Positions 56,551 through 64,000 of a stretch of DNA of 64,000 bases are shown here, piece by piece (position 1 is the first letter of the stretch; each line of letters opens with the position of its first letter). The DNA lies in NCBI GenBank assembly GCA_958295665.1, contig OY282559.1, forward strand, positions 273,494,047 through 273,558,046. The letters are read 5' to 3'. The translations under genes were made by a program, and so were the position numbers. The stretch comes from Tipula vernalis (lineage: Eukaryota > Arthropoda > Insecta > Diptera > Tipulidae). The notes beneath the pieces were generated by a model. The model made no database searches and was not told where the DNA came from. It worked only from the letters and a program-made list of their open reading frames with translations.

Positions 56551-59100
56551 TTGAAAAATATAGAAAGACTTAAAAATGGTGATACATTCCAAATGTGGAA
56601 ATTTCAAGTTGGAATGAGTTTTAAATCATATAGTTTATACGAAATTGTATCTGGTTTAAAAACTATTCCAGTAAATGAAAATGATAAAGATGATTGGAAT
56701 AAAAAAGAGGCAAAAATACAAAGAGTTATAATAACTACAATTGATCAAAAGCCGCTGACCCATATTTTGAACTGTCGTTTGAACGTCTTCTTATAGAGGA
56801 ATTTTTTTAATTACAAATATGATAAAGGAATAGATATGGCGACTCACATCAGTAAATTGGAAAATATTGCTCATAAATTATCGGATATTCATAAAGAGAT
56901 AGATGACGTTATTATAATGTCAAAAATTTTGTCAATACGGTGGATTCGAATTTGTTGGCCTTTTTAAATTTTTCGTTGCCTTCCACGTAAGATGGTTCGG
57001 CATTTCGTTCCTTAGGACATCGGTACTCACTGTTAATATTACCGCTGAGTGATCAGAAGACATATCATAGCAATCGGTGGCCTTAGCATATGAGTGTTAA
57101 ATAAAGTTTTATATGTGACAGAACTAAGTAAAAATGTATTATCAGTGCGTGCAATTAATTACACAGAACGATGGTGAATTCCATTTTACAAAAGACAAAG
57201 TAAAAATAACTAAAAATTCGAAAGAAATTCTTAAAAGATATGATTTATACTATATATTGTAGAACTTAAAAGCCAAAATAATTGATTGTATAAAGCCAGA
57301 ATAAAAATAAAGATGCATATGATTGGCATAGAAAATTAGGACATTTAGGAATAGAAAATATGAAAAAAAATATTAAAATTATCAGAAGGTGTGAACTTAA
57401 GTGTAGATGATATAAATTAGGTGGGCCAATTTTGTGATATATATTTTCAGGCTAAACAAACGAGAAAACCGTTTTCCGAAGAAACAAGGAGATACATACT
57501 GATATATATTGTATGTGGACCGATTGATTCATCTACATGGGACAACAAAATATATATTGTGACGTTTCTTGGTGATTTTACACATTTTGTAATGGTATAC
57601 TTAATTGAAAACAAATATGAAGTTCCAGATATTGTCAAAGAATATGTATGTTGACGAGTTTTTGAATAATCGCTTATACATCTCAATTGAACGGAAAAGC
57701 TGAAGGAACGAATCGGACGTTAATGGATAAAGTTAAATCATTAATTGCTGATTCGGATATGCATAAATCAATGTGGGGGAGAAGTAGTACGAACGGCAGC
57801 TTATTTAGCTAACAGAAGTCCAATATAAGTTATAGATACAACTCCAATTGAAAAATGGGATGTAAAACCGAATCTTTCCAGATTACAAATATTTGGAACT
57901 AAAGCGTCAAAAGAACTTGGATATTTAAGAAAATTGGATGGCATGTATTTGTAGGCTATGCGCCAAATAGGTATAGATTGTGAGATCCGATACAATGTAA
58001 AATTGTAATATTAAGAGATGTAAATTTTTTAAAAAATATTGAACCAGAACTTAATGAAATTAAAAATGTTAATCAAAAAATGAAAATTATCGATCAAGAT
58101 GAAGAAGTGCCACGAATGGTTGACGAAGAAAATTTGGACAAAAGTGATGAAGAAATGGGAACTTAAGGAAAGAATACTGAAGCTCCAGATCTAGAATCAA
58201 TGGACCAGCAACAGGTAAAAGTTGCACCAGAAAATATGGTGGAATGGATAAAGCGAATTGAAAAATGAATGACAATAAATGGTGAAAAACAGTCATTAAC
58301 TAAAAATGGAACTTGGATTTATACGAACTCAAAAGAAGTAGAAGGAAATCCAATTTTAAGCAGTAAATACATTTTTAAATTTAAAGATGATGGAAAGTAT
58401 AAAGCTAGATTAGTCAGTCATACGGGGATATTAACAACGATATGGTTCAGATTTTGATGAAACGTATAGTCCAGTTATCGATAGTAGTTCAGCGAGAACT
58501 AAAATTTAAGAGAAAGCAGATATTAAAAAAGAGAATTATTCTCCTTATAGAGAAGCAATAGGAAGTTTGTGCTTTACTTAACAAAAACTAGACCAGATTT
58601 ATCCTTTGCAATATAATATGGAAGTAGGCAAGTTGAAAATCCTAAATACGAAGACATTAAGAATGTAAGAGGAATATTTAGATCTTTAAATGGTAATCTG
58701 GATAATGGAATTAAATATTATATGGATGCAAATGTAGATGAATTAATAACCTTTTGTGACGCAGATTATGCGAATGATCCAGATCGAAAAAGTACGAGTG
58801 GATACGTGATTATGTATTGTGGAAGACCTATAAGTTCTGGTTCCAGAAAATAACCGATAGTAGCACTATCAAGCACAAAATCGGAATATATAGCTGCTGC
58901 AAATTGCTATCGTTAACTTAAATATTTAAAGTGTCTGATGGAAGAATTAACGAACAAAACAATTACTGCAAATTTACATGTCGATAATCAAAGCACCAGA
59001 AAGCTATATAAAAAGGGAGTCAAAAATCGAAGAAGTAAGCACATTGACGTGCATCTGAATTACTAGGAAGTGTAAAATTTAAAAACATAAAAATTGCTTG
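56551..59100 (+). pseudogene. copia 2 gag-pol relic
   Basis: Heavily decayed frames still follow copia order. Gag: 'RLKNGDTFQMWKFQVGMSFK' near 56566 and 'DMATHISKLENIAHKLSD' near 56836. GAG-pre-integrase: 'DWHRKLGHLGIENM' near 57318. Integrase: 'YTSQLNGKAEGTNRTLMDKV' near 57675, with the Glu present (family NG.AE). RT start: 'NPILSSKYIFKFKDDGKYKA' near 58350. RNase H: 'FCDADYANDPDRKSTSGYVI' near 58752, 'IVALSSTKSEYIAAAN' and 'SKHIDV' near 59037. The catalytic YVDD part of RT is missing and stops occur every few dozen codons, so the element is dead. The long acidic linker at 58020-58200 resembles that of copia 1, but this is a different family. Confidence 0.85.
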
Positions 59101-59124
59101 ATTTATTAAATTTTTATGGGAAGG

Positions 59125-59383
59125 TGTTGAATAATGTAATAATAATTATCGTCTTTCACACATAGCCTTAATACAGTATTTTGTATCTGTCAAAAGAGAA
59201 TAAAAAGAGTTAGTTGGGTGTTGAATTAAATAAAATAAAAACGTGTTTCATTTTTTGGGTGTGTAAAAATAGAAAAATTAAGAATAATAATTTAAGAAAA
59301 ATAAAATCAGCATTTTAAGTTTGTTGTGTATCTTCTTAACAACAGTAAAAAACCATAATCCTGTGCTAATAATTTTTTTAACA
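59125..59383 (+). repeat. copia 2 3' LTR (uninterrupted)
   Basis: 259 bp, starting tgttgaataatgtaataata and ending ttttaaca. It shows the junction 'gttgaattaaataaaataaa' where the 5' copy carries the DUF7869 unit. Confidence 0.88.
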
Positions 59384-59438
59384 TAAAAAGCATTGGTCGG
59401 TTTGTGGTGGAAATCTTCTTTCAACGAACGATAAATAT

Positions 59439-59840
59439 TTAAAATATAAGTATATTCCGGATTTTAAGCATAATAAATGAGTTTTTGTTTCGAACCGTGC
59501 GACACCGTGCATTGTCATGCATCAATATGAAATTTGCCCCTATATATGCTGCGTAGGGCACTACATGATCAAAGAAAATGTCCTCGATATATTGTCCAGT
59601 GGTCAGGCTTCCTCTACGGCCTCCACCATGTAACAAAACAGTTTAAGCAAAATAGCACTGCGAAAATCGCTCTCCTGGACACTGGTAGACCCGGTCTCTC
59701 TTATCATTACTATGGAGACATATTTTGCACTCGTCAGTGAATAGAATGGACCTGCGTTGCTCGATGCTCCAATTGATGTGTTTGCACATCGACGCCCGTG
59801 AGATGAGAATTTCGCAGTGAAGTTAGGACGATAAATCGAT
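59439..59840 (-). pseudogene. Tc1-type transposase relic
   Basis: On the minus strand, 'TDECKICLHSNDKR' (first catalytic Asp, near 59740) and 'PGERFSQCYFA' in another frame precede 'GGRRGSLTTGQYIEDIFFDH' and 'VVPYAAYIGANFILMHDNAR', where HDNAR carries the second Asp (near 59520). This is the order of Tc1-family DDE transposases. The usual VWGG segment is deleted between the CYFA and GGRRG pieces, and the third acidic region is missing beyond 59439. A cut-and-paste enzyme in life, here a fragment of about 120 residues. It starts 55 bp after the copia 2 LTR. Confidence 0.82.
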
Positions 59841-60080
59841 CGCCCCTATAATGATCTACGAGTATTAACTTAAAAAATTTACTTTAATTTTTTTTTTTTT
59901 TTTTTCATTGAATATTGAATATTTATTTATTTATTTATTAAAAATTAACAATTTTTAACACTAAACTAAAACTAAAAGTTTTGAGGAGAGCGGATAGCTA
60001 ATGGATTTATGGTCCTTTAAAAGCTAATTTATTTTCTTAAAAGCAAACTTATAATACAAAATAAAATTAACATAAAATTT

Positions 60081-61345
60081 TTAAAAGATTGAAATCAAAA
60101 TATATATGGAATTCATTGATATTTTATGATATAATGTTGATTGATAGAATGTTAGAATCTGACGAGTTCTTAGGGTTCTAGAGTTAAAATAGAGAAAAGG
60201 TAGACTGAAATCCGCAACTAACATCGCTCCGGCAAACTTCCTCCGAATCTCTAATGACAAGTTATACATCTTACATAAAAGTTCATAGGAAGGGAGAGAT
60301 TTATAATATTTTGCCAATTAGCTAAATTTACATCAAAATAACATAATGTGACGGTGACACCTAGTGTGTAATAGAATAAGTAAAACTAATAGCTCAATGT
60401 TTACTGTACTAAATGGAATTTTCCATGATAAAAATTGTTACGTAATGTTTCTACGCTAATCCAACTGGAAAAGTCGTGAACTTTGGAGAAGCTTGGGTTG
60501 TGTATATAAAAAGGCGAACAAGATCGAATTGGATTATTCGTATTTGGAACGCGATAGAGTAAACTTGTAAGATTATTAGTAATATTTGGTAAGCGATAGT
60601 ATAAAGATTAAAAGGAATTAAAAAGGGATTTAAAAAAGTGTTGTAGTGCGATAAATAAAGTAAAAGTGATCAGTAAAATTTAAGAATAATTTATATAAAG
60701 TGATTTTGTGAATTTTTATTGATAAACTGTGTTGTAATAAATTTTGTGAAATAAATAAATTCGTTGGTGATAAATTGAATTGAGTTTGTATTATTCACAA
60801 TCCAGTGATACGAACCTTGATTGACAAGGCAAAAACGTAACAATAATTTAAATTTTCTAACCATACATGTATCTACAACATTTCCTTTGTTCACTTTCAA
60901 ATAGTTCAATATGTACAACACAAGAGAGATTCCAGATAGTCACAGCATGTTCCAAATTTGATCTAAAAAATGATGTCTATATACACACTACAATAAAAAG
61001 GGACTTATATATTCTAAACAATTATCCTAACGAAGATATTGTCTTAGTTACAATTTTATCAATATGTATATAAATGACAGTTGGCAAACAAAATTAATTC
61101 TTATGTCAATAACTTCAAAGGATTTAGGGAAAATGGTATTAGAAATTTACACGAAAAATACAGAGGAGTTTTGTTCCTGTGACAGTCATGACTTTACGTT
61201 TGTTGACATTTAATTTAATCATATTGCTATCACGCCACTTTTGCAGATTATCTAAATCTTGTTGAAAGTTTAGAATAGCATTAGTAGATATCACAATACA
61301 ACTAGAAATTATCAGCATATACAGAAAGTTGCAGAAACTAAATAT
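60081..61345 (-). pseudogene. LINE-B reverse transcriptase and C-terminus, decayed
   Basis: Minus-strand pieces: 'LSVYADN' (catalytic FADD/YADD position, now YADN, so the second Asp is lost) near 61330, and 'NFQQDLDNLQKWRDSNMIKL' with 'NVNKRKVMTV' near 61250-61190. 'LVRSNLEHAVTIWNLSCVVH' and 'IELFESEQRKCCRYMYG' (the LVRSxLEYxxxIW...IExVQKRFLR block) lie near 60960-60850. After the solo LTR come 'LPSYELLCKMYNLSLEIRRK' and 'FAGAMLVADF', ending 'RTLRTRQILTF' near 60160. Several stops are present. The last segments are the typical C-terminal region of this LINE type, distinct from LINE-A. No function remains. Confidence 0.8.
60347..60842. mobile_element. gypsy-type solo LTR
   Basis: It begins tgtgacggtgacacctagtg and ends 'acgtaaca', with ataa on both sides (60343-60346 and 60843-60846) as a 4-bp target duplication. 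A TATA element 'tatataaaa' lies at 60503-60511 with 'aaggcgaac' following, so the LTR promoter reads on the plus strand. There is no internal region, so it formed by LTR-LTR recombination. Confidence 0.87.
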
Positions 61346-61349
61346 TTTA

Positions 61350-63480
61350 AATAATAAATAGCAAAGGGTAAGAGAGGTAACTAGTGGTTATCCACATCGC
61401 TTCTTAGGTACTTTACAGAAGTATTTAGAGATAAATTCAGTAAACTTTTATTTGCAATTTTTAAAATATAGCGAAATGGATTATAGTGTTGAAAATAATG
61501 AATCAATCAATAATAGTGAATGTGTTCACGCCCGATGATGAAGTAGATTTATTCAATTTAACAATTTGGTATCATCGTGGCGATTATCCCAAAAGAACAA
61601 TAAATTATTTGTCATGTTTAATAAAAACTTTAGAAGTCATGGACCTAGATAACATCGACGAACTATTTACGGATTGTCCAATAAGTGAAAAAATAATTTT
61701 TAAGGTGGAAATATGAAAGGGCCGTAATGAAATGGTTAACATTTTGCATTAGGATTTACTCAAAATAACTTAAAATATTGAATGAATAATGAATTAATCA
61801 CTCCCAGCGAAAAAAAAGATGTTGGTTCTAATATGCAAAAAAAGATACGAAAACTATTTGTTTGCTGGTGCAGCAATGTGTGTTATGATTACCTTGATGT
61901 TAGTGTTATTTTTTATAACGAAATCTCCTTGGTACAGACAAAGGCAGAGGAAACGTGGCACCCTAAACATTTTTTTGTTTTTTTAAATTTGGTTTTGAAT
62001 CACTTAGAATTTACTTTGGGATATCAATTAGTAACTATACAGTCATTACTTTGGGATATCAATTAGTAACATACATTTAATATTATTCTATATATTTAAA
62101 CATCAAATCAAATAACATATATTAGGCAATTTTTTTATGTAAATCTGGAAAGTAATCTTTTGTGGTTTGAATAATATGAATTTCTGACCCTGGTATAACT
62201 TGAATTATTATTAATATGATATCGGTTTCTAAATAGAAAAGGCAGAATAATTTGTTTAGTGTAAAATATTTTGTAAAACTCTGTGAATTTTTGAAAAACT
62301 GATATTTAAATAAGAAGAACGTCAAATTTAATAAGAATAACCACTGATACAAATTTTAATAGTGAGAATTTCATGGAAAAACATTTTGTTTTTGTTGTAC
62401 GTTACGGTAAATGACCGTTACAGTATTCGTTCAAAACATCCAACTCGTAGTATTACAACTCATTTACCGTCCTTGTGAAGTAAATAACTATTCCATATTC
62501 CATCGGAAAAATAATGACTTATATGGTATGTACCATATATTGTGCAAATGTCAATCAAAAATATTTTTATCGCAAATTCAAGACAAAATCAACAAGCAAC
62601 TTTTTAAACAATTAAACGAAGCTGAAAAATTTAGATGAAATGCATTCATAAATTTTATTTAGTGAAATGAATTTGTATCTGGTCATCGCATATTGGAAAT
62701 AGATCCCTCGCGGTCTCAACAATTTCCTTTGTAAAAGCTTATTAGAACTTCACCTTTTCAAATGTTTGCACTTTACCGAATTACAGGAGGTATAGCTTAC
62801 TTAAATGAAATATTATTTTTACTTTTGCATATACTAAGGATGTTATAGCATGTTGTTACCCCCAATCAACCAAAAATTTAAACTTACAATATTGGATGCT
62901 CAAAATGACTTTGTACCTTTCATACTCATTAGAAATGAATTAACATCTAAACTAGTAGAAATTAAAAAAGCAAACAACGCTACAACCCAGAGTAGTGCTT
63001 AGTGGGCGAAAGTGGCATAACAACGAAAAGGTTTTCTTATATATGAGTTCAGAAAGTGCCTGTCCCTAGCTTTATTTTTTTTTTTGTTTTGTTGTGGCAC
63101 ACTAATGAACGAAGAGAGAGAAGGTGAAGATGACCAAAATATCTTTTTGTTTTGGTAATCGATCCAACAATAATTACAAATGATTCAATAAATTCAAATA
63201 AGTTTGATGAAAAAAATTATGAAATTACCATTGAACATTTACAAAAATGTGTTCTTGAGCTTGCAAGAAAGCTAATTGCTGAAAAAGCTTTGAAAGGAAT
63301 AAGGTATTTTCGATCCAAAATTCAATTGCGGAGAATATTTTCAAACTCATTAAGTTCATTTGGGGTGGGAAAGGGGGCTTAAGTCTATTGGTCTACAAAT
63401 AGCCCAAATGTCATCCTCACCTGCACGTGGTGAACCCTGGTAGATAACTAACGAGGCTCTGGCAACCGAGACACGGCGGT
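61350..63480. other. no recognisable gene; unassigned short frames
   Basis: Frames at 61486-61716 (an acidic stretch, 'MDLDNIDELFTDCP'), 61782-62066, 62411-62638 and 63152-63382 match nothing I know. They lack supporting structure and are probably decayed or chance. The last one could be remains of a gene upstream of the jockey Gag insertion, but I cannot show it. Confidence 0.35.
62013..62070. repeat. 23-bp direct duplication, period 35
   Basis: actttgggatatcaattagt plus aac occurs at 62013-62035 and 62048-62070, exactly. Confidence 0.9.
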
Positions 63481-63489
63481 ATAACCGAC

Positions 63490-64000
63490 TATCCTATAAA
63501 ATTTCAAGCTACAGCGTTAAACAGTGGTGATATCAAAATAAATGTCACAGACGGTGATAGCTATAGAAAGTTAACAGGAGCTTTTAATGAAGAAAAGACA
63601 ACATGGTATTCCTACGAAGATAAGCAGACAAGGCAAACCAATGTCATTGCTAAGAAGCTACACGCTTCATGCAAACCAGAAGAGATAAAAGAGTATCTGT
63701 TGGAAAAAAAATACAAAATTAAAGAAGTTACACAGCTGCTAAAAAGAGGTGCAAAACACCTCTTCCATTATATATGTTGTCTTTTGAAAGAACAGGAGAC
63801 ATTAAAAATATTTATGCAATCAGCGAAATACTCCATATGAACGTGCAAATAGAAGCAGTTAAAAAATATAAACTGATCCCCCAGTGCAAAAAGTGCCAAG
63901 TCTACGGACACACGCAAAACTTTTGTAATAAGGAGCCCAGATACGTGAAATGTGTAGGAAAACACCGTACGGCTGAATGTACGAAACCAAAAGACACCCC
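63490..64000 (+). pseudogene. jockey-type LINE ORF1 (Gag), partial, runs off the window
   Basis: The frame opens 'ITDYPIKFQATALNSGDIKI' near 63494, then 'RQTNVIAKKLHASCKPEEIK' and 'EYLLEKKYKIKEVTQLLKR'. A frameshift near 63750 follows, then 'LPLYMLSFERTGDIKNIYAI', 'LHMNVQIEAVKKYKLIPQ', and zinc knuckles 'CKKCQVYGHTQNFC' (63888-63929) and 'KCVGKHRTAEC' (the first Cys of the second knuckle appears lost). This is the RNA-binding Gag-like ORF1 of jockey-clade LINEs, which packages element RNA. ORF2 should lie downstream, beyond the window. The single frameshift makes this copy damaged, though otherwise it is fairly well preserved. Confidence 0.88.

Larger units (their letters stand above)
50428..59383 (+). 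mobile_element. copia 2, decayed Ty1/copia element with an insertion in its 5' LTR
   Basis: Matching LTRs begin tgttgaataat and end ttttaaca: the 5' copy is 50428-50526 plus 56316-56468, and the 3' copy is 59125-59383. Directly after the 5' LTR comes 'ggttatggtcccagg', a copia-style primer-binding site, and 'tatgggaagg' precedes the 3' LTR. The flanking 5-mers are ttaaa and taaaa, an imperfect target duplication. Without the 5,789-bp insertion the element is about 3.2 kb and heavily decayed. Confidence 0.85.
59910..61345 (-). mobile_element. LINE-B (jockey-like), split by a gypsy solo LTR
   Basis: The minus strand encodes RT and C-terminal relics, ending in an 'aataaataaataaat' tail near 59940-59917, the LINE 3' terminus. 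A solo LTR (60347-60842) interrupts it. The 5' side is truncated near 61345, within the RT domain. Confidence 0.78.

Noticed and set aside
61486..61716. 76-codon acidic frame, possible host gene
   Set aside because: Only one short frame with no splice partner or recognised domain. Left as unassigned sequence.

Overview
The window is AT-rich animal DNA, most likely from an insect and probably a fly. The evidence is the element repertoire (Penelope-like, jockey-type LINE, Ty1/copia, gypsy, PIF/Harbinger, Helitron, Tc1 and Tigger families), 49-90 bp GT-AG introns, and repeated 'acatatgtatgtacata'-type runs common in dipteran genomes. The species assignment is inference. I found no convincing host gene, rRNA, tRNA or CRISPR array. 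Nearly every protein-like segment is a decayed or nested transposable element, separated by featureless AT-rich sequence.

Layout. 0.7-2.2 kb: a Tigger (pogo) relic. 2.2-4.9 kb: Penelope-like element PLE1, intact except for one in-frame stop. 5.2-7.0 kb: a long-TIR MITE and part of Harbinger transposase A. 7.4-8.0 kb: two near-perfect fold-back palindromes. 11.8-17.3 kb: Helitron 1, with both termini visible and its Rep and helicase broken by stops and frameshifts. 21.9-30.1 kb: a nest bounded by about 250 bp inverted repeats. It holds LINE-A, which is itself split by Penelope-like element PLE2, plus a mariner-like scrap and two-gene Harbinger B. 31.3-37.7 kb: Harbinger C, split by copia 1, whose 5' LTR is in turn split by a 254 bp MITE. 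40.5-44.5 kb: strongly decayed Helitron 2. 45-48.8 kb: three minisatellites and a gypsy-type gag relic.

50.4-59.4 kb is the most informative region. It contains the decayed LTR retrotransposon copia 2, whose 5' LTR is interrupted by a 5.8 kb unit with terminal inverted repeats. That unit carries a spliced gene of the family I know as DUF7869, with RNase H-like acidic blocks. The gene is in turn interrupted by a gypsy integrase plus LTR-like segment. The 3' LTR of copia 2 preserves the unoccupied site, so the DUF7869 unit behaves as a mobile element. This is the best candidate here for an undescribed DNA transposon family. 59.4-64 kb: a Tc1 relic, LINE-B split by a gypsy solo LTR with a 4 bp target duplication, and the start of a jockey-type Gag that runs off the window.

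The genes do not form a cellular pathway. Relative order can be read from the nesting: LINE-A before PLE2; Harbinger C before copia 1 before the LTR MITE; copia 2 before the DUF7869 unit before the gypsy fragment; LINE-B before the solo LTR. Coordinates of decayed coding stretches are approximate, because frames change at several places.
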